From Methyloceanibacter methanicus (lineage in GTDB: Bacteria > Pseudomonadota > Alphaproteobacteria > Rhizobiales > Methyloligellaceae), in the NCBI RefSeq assembly GCF_001723285.1, contig NZ_LPWG01000007.1, forward strand, positions 1 through 64,000: 64,000 nt of DNA, written 5' to 3'. The first letter of the stretch is position 1. Each line of letters begins with the position of its first letter. The notes beneath the pieces are model-generated. The model did not search any database, had not been told where the DNA came from, and saw nothing but the letters and a program-made list of their open reading frames with translations. Shown here one piece after another: positions 1-9,694 of the stretch. The translations under genes were made by a program, and so were the position numbers.

Positions 1-17
1 CCGGACGACAGATTGCG

Positions 18-47
18 GAAGCCGCCCTTCGGGGCGGCTTCTTTTTT
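18..47 (+). terminator. Rho-independent terminator of an upstream gene outside the window
   Basis: A perfect 10-bp stem (GAAGCCGCCC / GGGCGGCTTC) closes on a TTCG tetraloop and is followed by six T. It ends transcription of a plus-strand gene lying left of the window and insulates yebC. Confidence 0.9.
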
Positions 48-161
48 GCCCGCGTTACCCCCTCCCGCGCGTCCCCGCCCAGCCCCAAACCGCCCAATAC
101 CCCCCCGCACAGCCCCCCTGGGACTTGACCGCAAAGCCCCGAAGCGACTAGGGATCAGGCC

Positions 162-911
162 ATGGCAGGCCATTCCAAATTCAAGAACATCCAGTTCCGC
201 AAAGGGGCTCAGGATAAGAAGCGCGCCAAGCTTTTCTCGAAGCTCGCGCGCGAGATCACCACGGCAGCGAAGTTGGGGCTGCCCGACCCGGCGATGAATC
301 CACGGCTCCGGTCCGCGATCCAGGCCGCGCGGGGCCAGAACATGCCCAACGACAATATCGATCGGGCGATCAAGAAGAGCCAGGAAGCGGGCGGCGACAA
401 TTACGAAGAAGTCCGCTACGAGGGCTTCGGCGTCGCGGGCGTGGCGTCAATTGTCGAGGCGCTGACGGACAATCGCAATCGCACCGCGAGCGAAGTGCGC
501 TCCATTTTCTCGAAGCATGGCGGAAATCTCGGTGAAACCGGCGCGGTGTCGTTCAATTTCGACCGTCTGGGCGCCATTCAGTTCGACCCCGACAAGGCGT
601 CGGCCGACGACATGTTGGAGGCGGCCGTCGACGCCGGTGCCGACGACGTGGAGACGACCGATGACGGCCATACGGTCTATTGCACGCCTGACGAACTGCA
701 TCAGGTCGGCAAGGCGCTCGAGGAGCGCTTCGGCGAGGCGGCGGCGATGCAGATCCTATGGCGGCCCAAGCTCGATGTGCCCATCGACGAAGAGGCCGGC
801 GAAAAGCTCCTGCGCATGATCGACGCGTTGGAAGATTCCGACGACGTGCAGCAGGTCTACGCGAATTTCGATTTGTCCGAAGAGGTTCTGCAGAAGCTCA
901 CGGCGGCGTAA
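162..911 (+). CDS. yebC: YebC/PmpR/TACO1 family protein
   Basis: A 249-residue protein of the usual YebC length. It opens with the family signature [11 protein letters not shown] and carries the conserved segment [14 protein letters not shown] near residue 45 and the motif [10 protein letters not shown] near residue 88. The family binds DNA or the ribosome. Some members are transcriptional regulators, and others (mitochondrial TACO1, bacterial YebC2) relieve stalling at proline stretches, so the exact role here is not decided by sequence. In many Proteobacteria yebC lies next to ruvCAB. Here it is about 6 kb upstream, separated by dgkA, a glycosyltransferase and a two-component system. Confidence 0.95.
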   Translation: MAGHSKFKNIQFRKGAQDKKRAKLFSKLAREITTAAKLGLPDPAMNPRLRSAIQAARGQNMPNDNIDRAIKKSQEAGGDNYEEVRYEGFGVAGVASIVEALTDNRNRTASEVRSIFSKHGGNLGETGAVSFNFDRLGAIQFDPDKASADDMLEAAVDAGADDVETTDDGHTVYCTPDELHQVGKALEERFGEAAAMQILWRPKLDVPIDEEAGEKLLRMIDALEDSDDVQQVYANFDLSEEVLQKLTAA

Positions 912-931
912 GGCTGCGAAAGGCAAGGATC

Positions 932-1360
932 ATGGACATGTCCGGACCCCGCGAAGGCGCCGCCTCCCGGCCCATACAGGGGCAGGCCGCGTTGCCTGGA
1001 AAAGGCGGACTCGTGCGCATCGGCCGGGCCTTTTGGAATACGGTCGGCGGTTTCCGCGAGGGGCTGGCGACGGAAGCGGCCATCAAGCAGGAGGCGGCCT
1101 TGGCGGTCGTGGCCCTGCCGGTCTCGATCTTCGTTGCCGAAAGTCTGTGGATCTGGGCGGCGCTGATGGGGAGCCTCGTCATGCTGCTTGCGGCCGAATT
1201 CCTCAACACGGCCATCGAGCGGCTCTGCAACCACGTCCATCCGGAACGGCACGAAGCCATCAAGGTCACGAAGGATTTGGCATCCGCCGGCGTCTTTTGC
1301 GTGATCGCCGTCACGGCCATGATCTGGATCGTGGCCGTCGTGGACCGGTTCTTCGTGTAA
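932..1360 (+). CDS. dgkA: Diacylglycerol kinase (DgkA family, membrane)
   Basis: About 142 residues. After a 40-residue Gly/Ala-rich cytosolic lead come three hydrophobic segments typical of the trimeric prokaryotic kinase. The signature EFLNTAIERLCN (the glutamate of NTAIE is catalytic in the family) and the later KDLASAGV segment are present. The enzyme phosphorylates diacylglycerol, or undecaprenol in some members, with ATP at the inner membrane, recycling lipid released by envelope glucan or LPS modification. The ATG at 932 follows an AAGG stretch. An in-frame ATG at 938 is a possible alternative. The gene starts 20 bp after yebC and may be cotranscribed with it. Confidence 0.9.
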   Translation: MDMSGPREGAASRPIQGQAALPGKGGLVRIGRAFWNTVGGFREGLATEAAIKQEAALAVVALPVSIFVAESLWIWAALMGSLVMLLAAEFLNTAIERLCNHVHPERHEAIKVTKDLASAGVFCVIAVTAMIWIVAVVDRFFV

Positions 1361-1399
1361 GGCGGAACGCCTTCAGTCGTTCGAATCCGGAGGTGTTGA

Positions 1400-2251
1400 A
1401 TGACGACAGCGGGTACAGGAACTTGGCAGGTTCGGGACACCGAGAGCGTCATCGTGGGCAACGATGCGCTGCTGGACCGGCCCCATCAGCTCGTCGCCAT
1501 GACGCGGATGCGCAACGAGGCGCTGATCCTCCCCGACACGCTCGACTATCTCGCAAGACACGTGGACGCGATCGTCGCCTATGACGATGCCAGCACGGAC
1601 GAGACGGTCGACCTCTTGCGCGCGCACCCCAAGGTCGCGCTGATCGTCGCCAATCGGGAGTGGGAGCGGGACGTGGACGCGCGGAAGCTCGCCGAAGGGC
1701 GCCATCGCGGGCTGTTGCTCGACATGGCGCGGGCGCGGCTGCCGCATGACTGGATGTTCTGTTTCGATCCGGACGAGCGCGTGACCGGCGATTTACGCGC
1801 CTATCTGCGCGGGGTGGACGCGGAATGCGATGCGCTACGGGTCCGGCTGTTCGATGCCTACATGACGACCGAGGACCAGGATCCCTACACGTCCGACCGG
1901 CCGCTGATGGATTTCCGCCGGTTCTACGGGCCCGAGCAGCGCGACATTCTCATGTTCTGGCGCAACCACGAGGGCATTGGTTTCGCCGAGGGCGACGGGC
2001 GCACGCCCCGGGGCATGACGTCCGTCAAGACCGATCTCTACTGCCAGCACTACGGCAAGTCGCTGTCGGTCGCACATTGGGAAGAGACCTGCGACTACTA
2101 TGTGCGGCACTTCCCCTATGAGACCTATGGCGCCAAATGGGAGGCGCGGAAGGGAAAGGCCATCCACACGGAATCGGATTTCGGCAACGCGCTGCATGAA
2201 TGGGGCGAGGGGCTGTTCGCCAATGCCGTGGCGATGCCGGTGGCCAAATAG
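1400..2251 (+). CDS. Glycosyltransferase family 2 protein
   Basis: A 283-residue protein with a GT-A type nucleotide-sugar fold. Near residue 32 the strand LVAMTRMRNEALILPD is followed by IVAYDDASTDET near residue 55, the usual UDP-sugar-binding Asp pair of GT2 enzymes. FDPDER near residue 118 is the likely metal-binding DxD equivalent. No membrane segments are seen, so it is probably cytosolic or peripheral. The acceptor is unknown, and cell-surface polysaccharide or lipid glycosylation would fit its position after dgkA. A GGAGG ribosome-binding site lies 6 bp before the ATG. Confidence 0.85.
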   Translation: MTTAGTGTWQVRDTESVIVGNDALLDRPHQLVAMTRMRNEALILPDTLDYLARHVDAIVAYDDASTDETVDLLRAHPKVALIVANREWERDVDARKLAEGRHRGLLLDMARARLPHDWMFCFDPDERVTGDLRAYLRGVDAECDALRVRLFDAYMTTEDQDPYTSDRPLMDFRRFYGPEQRDILMFWRNHEGIGFAEGDGRTPRGMTSVKTDLYCQHYGKSLSVAHWEETCDYYVRHFPYETYGAKWEARKGKAIHTESDFGNALHEWGEGLFANAVAMPVAK

Positions 2252-2336
2252 GGCACGGGGAGCCAGCGAGACCGGGCAAAGTCGGCGCCCCAAGCAGACC
2301 CGGCAAAGCCGGTGGCGCCAAGCGGACGGCGACGCG

Positions 2337-2370
2337 AAAAAGGCGGGAACCCTTGCAGTTCCCGCCTTTC
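2337..2370. terminator. Bidirectional terminator between convergent genes
   Basis: A 12-bp stem (AAAGGCGGGAAC / GTTCCCGCCTTT) with a 7-base loop and short A/T runs on both sides serves the glycosyltransferase on the plus strand and the Spy-like gene on the minus strand. Just before it (about 2260-2330) a GC-rich segment holds two imperfect copies of a roughly 30-bp unit containing CCGGCAAAG. Confidence 0.8.
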
Positions 2371-2445
2371 GCACGCCTGGCCGGATGTGTGGGGAGAGCG
2401 GCCAGGAGATTCGGTTCAGGAGAGCAGCCGAAGCCTGTGCGTCCT

Positions 2446-3105
2446 CTAGGTGTTGTCGTCCTCGTCCTCGTCGTCGGCCGGGGCATCCGGTGCGTCGGGC
2501 GCGGCTTGCGGGCGCGCATCGGGGCCAGGCTTGCCCTGGCTCCAGCCACCGCGCTTCCAGCCATGGTGCCGTGCCATGCGAGCCCTGAAGTGCTTCTCGA
2601 TCTCGGTGACTTTCTCGAGTTGCTCGGGCGTCAGCGTCGTCCGGAGCTTGGCGACGGCCGCTTTCAGCTTCTCGGCTTCCTCGGCGCGCTCGATCGTGCG
2701 GTCGGCGAGGCCTTCGGCCAGGGAGAACGGTGCGGGCGTCTCGCCCGGTGCCATCTTGGCGGGCGCTGCCGGCCGCATGAAGGGCCGCTTCATCGTCGCC
2801 TGCAGCGCGTCGGTGAAGTCGCGCCAGTCGTCAAGCTGCTCGGCCCGGATGCCGATTTGCGTTTCCATGGCGGCCAGGCGCTCGGCCATATGCTCGGGCC
2901 CGCGCGGGCCATGGCCCTGTCTTCCGTACTTGCCGTGTTTGCCATGCTTGCCGCGCTCGCACATCTTGCCCTTGGGGCCATCGCCATGCGATCCGGAATA
3001 GGCCAGGGCGCGTTCGGGGCCGACGGCCATGGTGACGGCCGTAAGTCCGGCAAGGCTCAAAGCGCCGGCGACGGCGATCGTCGCAAATGTCTTGGTCAGC
3101 TTCAT
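2446..3105 (-). CDS. Spy/CpxP-like LTXXQ-motif periplasmic protein
   Basis: A 219-residue protein with an N-terminal signal peptide (hydrophobic residues 8-28, cleavage probably after ALA near 35). A His/Gly/Lys-rich segment (residues 38-70) precedes a helical region. LTPEQLEKV near residue 164 matches the LTxxQ motif of the Spy/CpxP periplasmic chaperones, and the C-terminus is rich in Ala, Pro and Asp. It is transcribed divergently from an OmpR-type regulator/kinase pair, the same arrangement as cpxP beside cpxRA, so it is probably both target and modulator of that system. The His-rich stretch suggests metal binding but proves nothing. Confidence 0.8.
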   Translation of the reverse strand: MKLTKTFATIAVAGALSLAGLTAVTMAVGPERALAYSGSHGDGPKGKMCERGKHGKHGKYGRQGHGPRGPEHMAERLAAMETQIGIRAEQLDDWRDFTDALQATMKRPFMRPAAPAKMAPGETPAPFSLAEGLADRTIERAEEAEKLKAAVAKLRTTLTPEQLEKVTEIEKHFRARMARHHGWKRGGWSQGKPGPDARPQAAPDAPDAPADDEDEDDNT

Positions 3106-3299
3106 GTGACTAACATCCTTGTCTGTTGCTGCTGTACCGAGAACTAAGCCCCATTCGTTGCAGGCCTAGGTCTCGCGCGTATCGGAACGTTTCCCGACCA
3201 GGCAAATTTGTGTCGAAACATTGCTGGAGCCCCCTCCATGGGTTTTCGTTACAACATTGCCCTCGTGAGCGGCGCAGAGTGGGGTTAGAAAGCGCTGCC

Positions 3300-4019
3300 A
3301 TGACAACGCCTCCTCGTATTCTCGTCGTCGATGACGATCCCGAAATCCGGAAGCTTCTGGCCCGCTATGTGGAGAGCCAGGGCTTCCGCGTTCTGCTGGC
3401 CGAAAGCTGCCGGGAGCTGCATGAGCAATTGGCGACCCATCACGTGGATCTGGTCGTGCTCGACGTGATGCTTCCGGACGGATCGGGGCTCGATGCCTGC
3501 CGCGACCTCAGGGCCAGCCGCTCCAACGTGCCCATCATTCTCCTGACCGCGCTCAAGGAAGATGTGGACCGCATTATCGGCCTCGAGATCGGGGCCGACG
3601 ATTATCTCGGCAAACCCTTCAATCCGCGCGAGCTGATCGCCCGGGTGCGCGCCGTGTTGCGGCGGCGCGGCGACGTTCCGGCGGAGGTGCCGGTGGAGAA
3701 AGTCTATCGCTTCGAGGACTACACGGTCGACCCGCAGACCCGGCGCGTCACCGGGCCGGACGGCGAGGTGGATCTGACCGGGGCGGAGTTCGATCTCCTC
3801 AACACGTTTCTGGAGCGGCCCGGACGCGTCCTCTCCCGGGACCAGTTGCTCGACCTCACCCGCGGGCGTGAGGGCGACGGGTTCGACCGTTCCATCGACG
3901 TGCTGATCAGCCGGCTGCGGCGCAAGCTCGGCGGTCGGGGGACGCAGCTCATCAAGACCGTACGCAATGGCGGCTATCAGCTCGCCGTGAAGGTCGACGC
4001 CGAGGACGGCCCGGTATGA
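3300..4019 (+). CDS. OmpR/PhoB-family response regulator
   Basis: A 239-residue protein with an N-terminal receiver domain. Acidic residues sit in VVDDDPE, the phosphoacceptor is Asp55 in LVVLDVMLPDGSG, and the conserved Lys105 is in GKPFNPREL. A C-terminal winged helix (residues 140-235) contains LTGAEFDLL and the recognition region RSIDVLISRLRRKL. The start at 3300 gives the usual receiver N-terminus. An upstream in-frame ATG at 3126 would add 58 residues unlike any receiver. The stop overlaps the kinase ATG by 4 bp, so the pair is translationally coupled. The divergent Spy-like gene is the obvious target. Confidence 0.93.
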   Translation: MTTPPRILVVDDDPEIRKLLARYVESQGFRVLLAESCRELHEQLATHHVDLVVLDVMLPDGSGLDACRDLRASRSNVPIILLTALKEDVDRIIGLEIGADDYLGKPFNPRELIARVRAVLRRRGDVPAEVPVEKVYRFEDYTVDPQTRRVTGPDGEVDLTGAEFDLLNTFLERPGRVLSRDQLLDLTRGREGDGFDRSIDVLISRLRRKLGGRGTQLIKTVRNGGYQLAVKVDAEDGPV

Positions 4020-5290
4020 ATACGCTTCGCGTGAAGATCGCGGTCCTGCTCGTACTCGCCATCGTCTCGGTCATGGCGCTGATGACGTTCGTGCTGTTCT
4101 TCCTCCTGGGACCGCCGCCGCGGTCGGGCCACGCGCTCGACGTCGCGGCCAAACAGGTGGCCTTGATGGCGGACTTGGTGGCGAAGGTGCCCGACTCGGT
4201 CGAGCTTAGCGATGAGCCGCGCGGACATCCCTATCGCCGAACGACAAAGGCGTTGCGCGAGAAGCTCGAGGAGCTCGGGCACGACATCGACGTGGTCGTC
4301 GCACGCAGCCACCGGTGGCGCCGGGGTTCGCTCTATGCCTGGATTCCGCTTGAAGATCGGGGCTGGTTCAGCATGCCCATGACCCGGCTGCCGCCCCAGG
4401 GCGTGCCGTGGTGGGGGCTTCTGCGCTGGTTGTTCCTCATCACCGTCGGCGCCACGGCCGTGGCCGTCTTCGCGTCGAGCCGCATGGTGCGTCCGCTCGT
4501 GTTTCTGGAGAACGCGGTCGCGTCCGTGGGGCCCGATGGGGTGATGCCGGAATTGCCCGAGAAGGGGCCGGCGGAGGTCCGCGCGACGGCGCGCGCGCTC
4601 AACTCGCTCTCGGCGCGGTTGAAGCGGGCGATGGAGAGCCGGATGCGGCTCGTGGCCGCCGCCGGCCATGACATGCGCACGCCCATTACCCGCATGCGGC
4701 TTCGGGCCGAGTTCGTGTCCGACGACGAGGAGCGGGAGAAATGGCTCAACGATATCGACGAGCTCGAACGGATCGCCGATAGCGCGATTCTGCTCGTGCG
4801 TGAGGAAACGGGCGCGGAGGCGCCGGAGCGGCTGCGGCTCGACACGCTCGTCGAGAGCATCTGCAAGGACCTGAAGGAGCAGGACTTCGACGTCACCTTG
4901 GCCGACTCGCATCCCGTGACGGTCGTGGCGGGCCGGCTGAAGCTGAACCGTGCCTTGCGCAATCTCATCATCAACGCGGCAACCCATGGGGTTCGCGCGC
5001 GGGTGGGCGTGACCGGCGACGGGACGACCGGCCGGGTGACGATCGAAGACGACGGCCCGGGCATTCCCGAGGCCGTGCTCGGCCAAGTCTTCGAGCCGTT
5101 CTTCCGGGCCGATCCCGCGCGCCGTCAAAACATCCCGGGCGCCGGGCTCGGCCTGACCATCTCCCATGAGATCGTGACGCGTGCGGGGGGCACCATTCAA
5201 ATCGTCAACCGGCCGGCCGGCGGCCTGCTGCAGACGGTTTCGCTGCCCGAGGCGCCGGAGCAGGAAGACCCGGACACAGACGGCGCTTGA
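4016..5290 (+). CDS. Sensor histidine kinase, HAMP type
   Basis: A 424-residue membrane kinase. Transmembrane segment 1 covers about residues 7-31, a periplasmic sensor region about 32-137 and segment 2 about 138-160. A HAMP linker follows, then the H-box AAAGHDMRTPITRMRLR with His218, the N-box NLIINAATHG, and the G-boxes DDGPGIP and GAGLGL. All catalytic motifs are intact. The periplasmic region has no recognised ligand-binding fold. Overall architecture resembles EnvZ/CpxA-like sensors, and the neighbouring Spy-like gene suggests envelope or metal stress as the signal. Confidence 0.92.
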   Translation: MNTLRVKIAVLLVLAIVSVMALMTFVLFFLLGPPPRSGHALDVAAKQVALMADLVAKVPDSVELSDEPRGHPYRRTTKALREKLEELGHDIDVVVARSHRWRRGSLYAWIPLEDRGWFSMPMTRLPPQGVPWWGLLRWLFLITVGATAVAVFASSRMVRPLVFLENAVASVGPDGVMPELPEKGPAEVRATARALNSLSARLKRAMESRMRLVAAAGHDMRTPITRMRLRAEFVSDDEEREKWLNDIDELERIADSAILLVREETGAEAPERLRLDTLVESICKDLKEQDFDVTLADSHPVTVVAGRLKLNRALRNLIINAATHGVRARVGVTGDGTTGRVTIEDDGPGIPEAVLGQVFEPFFRADPARRQNIPGAGLGLTISHEIVTRAGGTIQIVNRPAGGLLQTVSLPEAPEQEDPDTDGA

Positions 5291-5352
5291 GAACTGTCAC
5301 GGGCGCGGTGGATAGTGGGCCACACAAACTGAGTGTGGGCGGGAGGATTCCG

Positions 5353-5763
5353 ATGCGCGTTTCAATGCTGCTGGCGGGCTGTCTGGGCTTTGGGCTTTTG
5401 CCGTCGAGTCCGAGTTTCGCGGAAGACCAAGCCGTCTGCGCCGATGCGCAGACGACGGTCGAGATCGGTGAATGCGTCGGCAAGGCCTACAAGGCGGCCG
5501 ATGCGGAGCTGAACGCCGTGTGGACGAAGGTCATGGCGACGTTCGCGAGCAACGATTACATGCCGGCGGACGCGCAGAAGGACTGGAAGGAGACGTTGCT
5601 TGCGTCACAGCGGAGCTGGATCGCGTTCAAGGAAGAGGACTGCAAGGCGGTCGGCTACGAATGGTACGGCGGCTCGGGCCGGTCCAACGCCGAAGTCTTC
5701 TGCCTGCTCGACCATACGACCGCCCGGACCAAAGACCTGAAGGCGCGTTTCCTCGACCGGTAG
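5353..5763 (+). CDS. LprI-like (DUF1311) secreted protein
   Basis: 136 residues with a signal peptide ending near SFAEDQA. The body contains four cysteines and the pattern of the lysozyme-inhibitor LprI/DUF1311 domain: AELNAVWTKVM, then WKETLLASQRSWIAFKEEDC, then a late conserved Cys and a TxxRTKDL end. Family members are periplasmic and some inhibit lysozyme. The ATG at 5353 follows GGGAGGA with good spacing and is preferred over an in-frame start 22 codons upstream. It lies 62 bp after the kinase gene and may be part of that transcript. Confidence 0.85.
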   Translation: MRVSMLLAGCLGFGLLPSSPSFAEDQAVCADAQTTVEIGECVGKAYKAADAELNAVWTKVMATFASNDYMPADAQKDWKETLLASQRSWIAFKEEDCKAVGYEWYGGSGRSNAEVFCLLDHTTARTKDLKARFLDR

Positions 5764-5864
5764 CGCACGCATGGGCGCGCGGGCGCGGGTTCAATCGCGA
5801 TAGAGGACAGGCAGCCGGTTTCCGCCCCGAGCGATGCACGCAAGCGCCGTTGTCGGCCGCACAA

Positions 5865-6731
5865 TCAGGGCACGGCCGGTGGGGCGGCTCGCCGGCCTTG
5901 CGGCCAAGACCGTGTCCGGCATGTGGGCCTCCAGCGCCGGCGCAGTTCCGGCACGATGCGAACGATCCATGCGGACAGGTCGGACTCCAGCCGAAACATC
6001 TGTTGGCGGGCCTCGATGGCTGCGTGCGCGCCGCCGCGCTGTCCCCGGATCGTCCAGCGATGGAGGCTCTTCTGCGCGCGTGCGAGCGACGGCGATCCGG
6101 CGATGGGCGCGACGAGGTGCTGCTCCGCCAGGGCGCGCCCACGCCGGGCCCGGAGACGGGCCCGGGCCCATGCGGAAACGCCCCGGCGGCGCATCGGCGC
6201 GGTCCGGCGCGCAAGTTCGGCGGCGGCTTCCGCATAGACTGCTGCCATCCGCCGCCGGAACACGTATCCGGCGTCGTCCGAGGCCCGGACCGACCAGTTG
6301 AAGCCGCGCGCCGCCGCCTCTGCGCCGCGATGTGTGAACTCCGGCGTGCGGCGCCGTGTCCAGGACCAAGCCTCGGACGCGGTTGTTGCGGCGTGACGGG
6401 AGGCCGTGCGCGCCCGCGGTGCCGCCCAGCGCAGGAACGCCAGCGTGTGCCGCTTCGACAGTTTCGCGGCGACACGGCCTGCCTGGTACGCGGTGCGTGC
6501 CGCCCGGTTGGTCCTTTCGGCCGCCCGTTGCCGGATGAGCGCGAGACGCTCCAGAAATCTCTGACGGCGCAGGCGCTCGGCCCGCAGCCGTTCGTCGCGA
6601 TGGTAGGTCTCGAGCCAGCTATGGTGCTGGCTGAGGTCGTCCAGCGTCGCGGCGATGAGGCGCCTGGAACTGCCGATGCCGTGCTTGGCCGCCTCGATCG
6701 GATCGATGACTTCGCGTGTCGCACCGGCCAT
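5865..6731 (-). CDS. Unrecognised Arg/Ala-rich protein, probably frameshifted near its end
   Basis: I do not recognise this family. The 288-residue reading is rich in Arg and Ala, strongly helical, without signal peptide or clear membrane helix. A GGAGGGGG site precedes the ATG at 6731. GC at third codon positions is high (about 85-90% in the samples I counted) up to about 5940. From there to the stop at 5865 it falls to about 70%, while the frame ending at 5791 rises to about 90-95%. The true protein therefore probably shifts frame near 5940 and ends at 5791 with the sequence RLPVLYRD. It is divergent from ruvC, with 176 bp between starts. Confidence 0.6.
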   Translation of the reverse strand: MAGATREVIDPIEAAKHGIGSSRRLIAATLDDLSQHHSWLETYHRDERLRAERLRRQRFLERLALIRQRAAERTNRAARTAYQAGRVAAKLSKRHTLAFLRWAAPRARTASRHAATTASEAWSWTRRRTPEFTHRGAEAAARGFNWSVRASDDAGYVFRRRMAAVYAEAAAELARRTAPMRRRGVSAWARARLRARRGRALAEQHLVAPIAGSPSLARAQKSLHRWTIRGQRGGAHAAIEARQQMFRLESDLSAWIVRIVPELRRRWRPTCRTRSWPQGRRAAPPAVP

Positions 6732-6907
6732 GCCGGTTCCCCCTCCATGACGATCGCCAGGGACCTGGCCACAACTGGCGTGCGCCAGGCGATGGACCGG
6801 TTTCTTCAACTTTTCAACGCGGCCGGATGCCGTCCGTTCCCGGCCTTGCGGGAATTTCGGTGGCGCATGCGTCCTGCGCAGGCCCTGCGCTGTGCTACGA
6901 TTCGGCC

Positions 6908-7447
6908 ATGAGGGGCGCGATTCGAATCATCGGCATCGACCCGGGCCTGCGGCGCACGGGCTGGGGCGTGATCGAGACGGACGGGGTGAAGCTCGGCTTC
7001 ATCGCCTGTGGATCCGTGTCGTCCGATGCCGCCGAAAACCTCGGGGTGCGGCTGCGGCAGATCTTCGACGGGCTCTCGAACGTTCTGCAGCGGACGGCGC
7101 CGGCGGAAGCGGCCGTCGAGCAGACCTTCGTCAATCGGGACGGCGCCGCCACGCTGAAGCTCGGACAGGCGCGGGGCATCGCCATGCTGGTGCCGGCGCT
7201 CGCGGGACTGACCATCGCCGAATATGCGCCCAACGCGGTCAAGAAGACCGTGGTCGGCGCGGGCCACGGCGACAAGGACCAGATCCGCGCCATGGTGAAA
7301 TATCTGCTCCCGCGCGCCGAGCCGGACAGCGCGGACGCCGCCGATGCGCTCGCCATCGCCATCACCCACGCCCATTCGCGATCCTGGTCCAGGCTCGAGG
7401 CGGCGGTTGCACGGGCCGATCTCCACGTCCGAAGGACGGCGTCATGA
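6908..7447 (+). CDS. ruvC: Holliday junction resolvase RuvC
   Basis: 179 residues. It begins with the catalytic strand [14 protein letters not shown] and has the second acidic residue in [11 protein letters not shown] and the C-terminal acidic pair in [17 protein letters not shown], so the active-site acids are in place. RuvC cuts Holliday junctions symmetrically after RuvAB branch migration. The stop overlaps the ruvA start (ATGA), and the ruvC-ruvA-ruvB order with 4-bp overlaps marks a coupled operon. The start at 6908 was chosen because the first strand begins immediately. Confidence 0.97.
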   Translation: MRGAIRIIGIDPGLRRTGWGVIETDGVKLGFIACGSVSSDAAENLGVRLRQIFDGLSNVLQRTAPAEAAVEQTFVNRDGAATLKLGQARGIAMLVPALAGLTIAEYAPNAVKKTVVGAGHGDKDQIRAMVKYLLPRAEPDSADAADALAIAITHAHSRSWSRLEAAVARADLHVRRTAS

Positions 7448-8061
7448 TCGGCAAGCTGACGGGGCTCGTGGATTCGGTCTCGCTCTCGACCGCCATCATC
7501 GACGTGGGCGGGGTCGGCTACGAGGTCACCCTGGGTGCGCGCCAGCTCGCAAGCCTGCCGCCGGTGGGCGAGACCGTGTCGCTCTCTATCGATACCCATA
7601 TGCGCGAGGACAATGTGCGCCTCTATGGCTTCGCGACCGAGCACGAACGCGCCTGGTTCCGGGCGCTGCAGACCGTACAGGGCGTGGGCGCCAAAGTGGC
7701 CCTGGCCGTGCTCGGGACACTGTCCGCCGCGGACCTTGCCAACGCGGTGGCGCTGCAGGACAAGGCCCATGTGGCCCGCGCCCAAGGCGTGGGACCGAAA
7801 GTCGCCGCGCGGATCGTCGCCGAGTTGAAGGACAAGATGCCCGCGCTTGCGCCCGCGATTTCCGTGCCCGGCGCCGCGCCGTCTCCGGTGGCGGAGCTCC
7901 CCGAAGGGCTTGCCGCGCGCGATGCGGTCTCCGCGCTCACCAACCTCGGTTACGGCCACGGCGAAGCCGCCGCCGCCGTGAGCGCGGCCATTCGCATGGC
8001 GGGCAATGAGGCGGGCGCCGCCGAACTCATCCGGCTGGGCTTGAAGGAGCTGTCGCAATGA
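7444..8061 (+). CDS. ruvA: Holliday junction branch migration protein RuvA
   Basis: 205 residues, the normal RuvA length. The N-terminal OB fold opens with MIGKLTGLV. Two helix-hairpin-helix motifs follow, around [14 protein letters not shown] (about residues 80-93) and [19 protein letters not shown] (about 115-133). An Ala/Pro-rich linker leads to the C-terminal domain III that contacts RuvB ([19 protein letters not shown]). It overlaps ruvC and ruvB by 4 bp on each side. Confidence 0.97.
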   Translation: MIGKLTGLVDSVSLSTAIIDVGGVGYEVTLGARQLASLPPVGETVSLSIDTHMREDNVRLYGFATEHERAWFRALQTVQGVGAKVALAVLGTLSAADLANAVALQDKAHVARAQGVGPKVAARIVAELKDKMPALAPAISVPGAAPSPVAELPEGLAARDAVSALTNLGYGHGEAAAAVSAAIRMAGNEAGAAELIRLGLKELSQ

Positions 8062-9107
8062 CCGAGCGGGTCCTGGCCTCCGTGAAACGCGACGACGACC
8101 AGCCGGAAGCCGCGCTCCGGCCGCAAACGCTTGCCGAGTTCATCGGTCAGGCCAAAGTGCGCGCGAACCTCAAGGTCTTCATTGATGCGGCGCGGTCGCG
8201 GGGCGAGGCGCTGGATCATGTGCTGTTCGCAGGGCCACCGGGCCTCGGCAAGACGACGCTGGCGCAGATCGTGGCGCGCGAGCTCGGGGTCAATTTCCGG
8301 GCGACCTCGGGACCGGTGATCGCCAAGGCGGGCGATCTTGCCGCGCTTCTCACCAATCTCGAAGAGCGGGACGTTCTCTTCATCGACGAGATCCATCGCC
8401 TGAGCCCGGCCGTGGAGGAGATCCTCTATCCGGCCATGGAGGACTTCCAGCTCGACCTCATCATCGGCGAGGGGCCGGCGGCGCGCTCGGTGCGGATCGA
8501 TCTGGCCCGGTTCACGCTGGTGGCGGCGACCACACGTACGGGACTTCTGACGACGCCCTTGCGCGAACGCTTCGGCATTCCCATCCGGCTCATGTTCTAC
8601 GAGGTGAGCGAGTTGCAGGAGATCGTGCGCCGGGGCGCGCGGCTCCTGGGCCTTCCCTTGACCGACGACGGCGCCTTGGAGGTCGCGAAGCGGTCGCGGG
8701 GGACGCCGCGTGTGGCCGCGCGCCTGTTGCGCCGGGTGCGCGACTTCGCGGCCGTGCAAGGCGACGGGGCCGTGGACGCGGGACTGGCCGACAGCGCCCT
8801 GTCGCAGCTCGAAGTGGACGCGCGCGGCCTCGATGCCTTGGATCATCGCTACTTGAGGCTGATCGCCGAGAACTACGGGGGCGGGCCCGTGGGGATCGAG
8901 ACGATCGCGGCGGGGCTCTCCGAGCCACGCGATGCCATCGAGGAAATCATCGAGCCCTACCTGCTGCAGCAGGGCTTCATCGCGCGCACGCCGCGGGGCC
9001 GTGTGCTCACGGGTCAGGCCTTTGCCCATTTAGGGCTCGCCGCGCCGCCGGAGGCCGCCCAAGGGACGCTGTTCACCGGCGGCGACAACGAGGGCGAGGA
9101 CCGTTGA
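8058..9107 (+). CDS. ruvB: Holliday junction DNA helicase RuvB
   Basis: 349 residues. An AAA+ ATPase with Walker [10 protein letters not shown], Walker [12 protein letters not shown], sensor motifs around [18 protein letters not shown] and a C-terminal winged helix ([17 protein letters not shown]). The hexamer pumps DNA through the RuvA-bound junction. It starts inside the ruvA stop (ATGA overlap) and its own stop overlaps the ybgC start. The C-terminal tail after about residue 330 is a short non-conserved extension. Confidence 0.97.
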   Translation: MTERVLASVKRDDDQPEAALRPQTLAEFIGQAKVRANLKVFIDAARSRGEALDHVLFAGPPGLGKTTLAQIVARELGVNFRATSGPVIAKAGDLAALLTNLEERDVLFIDEIHRLSPAVEEILYPAMEDFQLDLIIGEGPAARSVRIDLARFTLVAATTRTGLLTTPLRERFGIPIRLMFYEVSELQEIVRRGARLLGLPLTDDGALEVAKRSRGTPRVAARLLRRVRDFAAVQGDGAVDAGLADSALSQLEVDARGLDALDHRYLRLIAENYGGGPVGIETIAAGLSEPRDAIEEIIEPYLLQQGFIARTPRGRVLTGQAFAHLGLAAPPEAAQGTLFTGGDNEGEDR

Positions 9108-9577
9108 GCGGCGCATCGTCTAGAGATTGGCCCGACCTTGCCGGCCGTATCGAGGGGGATACGCATATCCTGCCCGTGCGTGTCTATTTCGAGGACACCG
9201 ACTTCACCGGTCTCGTCTATCACGCCAATTTCCTCAAGTTCTGCGAGCGGGGCCGCTCCGACTTCATCCGTAATCTCGGCATCGATCACCGGAGCCTCGA
9301 GAACCCGGAGGCGGGCGATCCGGCGGTCTTCGTCGTGCGGCGCATCGAGGTGGACTATCTGAGGCCCGCCCATATCGACGAGGTGCTCGAAGTCGTCACG
9401 CGCTGCGCGGAGATCGGCGGTGCCACGCTGACCCTGAGCCAGGAGGTTCGCCGCGACGGCGCGGTTCTGGCGCGTCTCATGGTCTCCGTGGTGCTCGTCT
9501 CGAAGGCGGGGAAGCCGCAACGCCTGGGACGCCTGGTCCGCGACGCGCTTGAACGTTTCGTTAAGGCGCCGGGCTGA
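9104..9577 (+). CDS. ybgC: Tol-Pal-associated acyl-CoA thioesterase YbgC
   Basis: 157 residues with the hotdog fold of the 4-hydroxybenzoyl-CoA thioesterase group. The active-site segment [19 protein letters not shown] holds the catalytic Asp and the Tyr-His pair. The best start is TTG at 9104, which overlaps the ruvB stop (TTGA). A GTG at about 9176 would cut the N-terminus just before the core. YbgC is a cytoplasmic partner of the Tol-Pal cluster in most Proteobacteria and is linked to phospholipid metabolism. Here it directly precedes tolQ as expected. Confidence 0.93.
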   Translation: MSGASSRDWPDLAGRIEGDTHILPVRVYFEDTDFTGLVYHANFLKFCERGRSDFIRNLGIDHRSLENPEAGDPAVFVVRRIEVDYLRPAHIDEVLEVVTRCAEIGGATLTLSQEVRRDGAVLARLMVSVVLVSKAGKPQRLGRLVRDALERFVKAPG

Positions 9578-9694
9578 CTTTATAGGCGCATGACGGACGA
9601 CGTTGCGGGCGTGGGGTTTGAACCGTCTGTTTCGGCGCGTATTTTCAGGGCCCAAAACCGTCAGGCGGTTTGGGCCGTGCAGGAGAGGCTTGCT

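Noticed and set aside
1379..1388. GTTCGAATCC, resembling a tRNA T-arm
   Set aside because: No acceptor, D or anticodon arm can be folded around it, and it lies between the dgkA stop and the glycosyltransferase ribosome-binding site.
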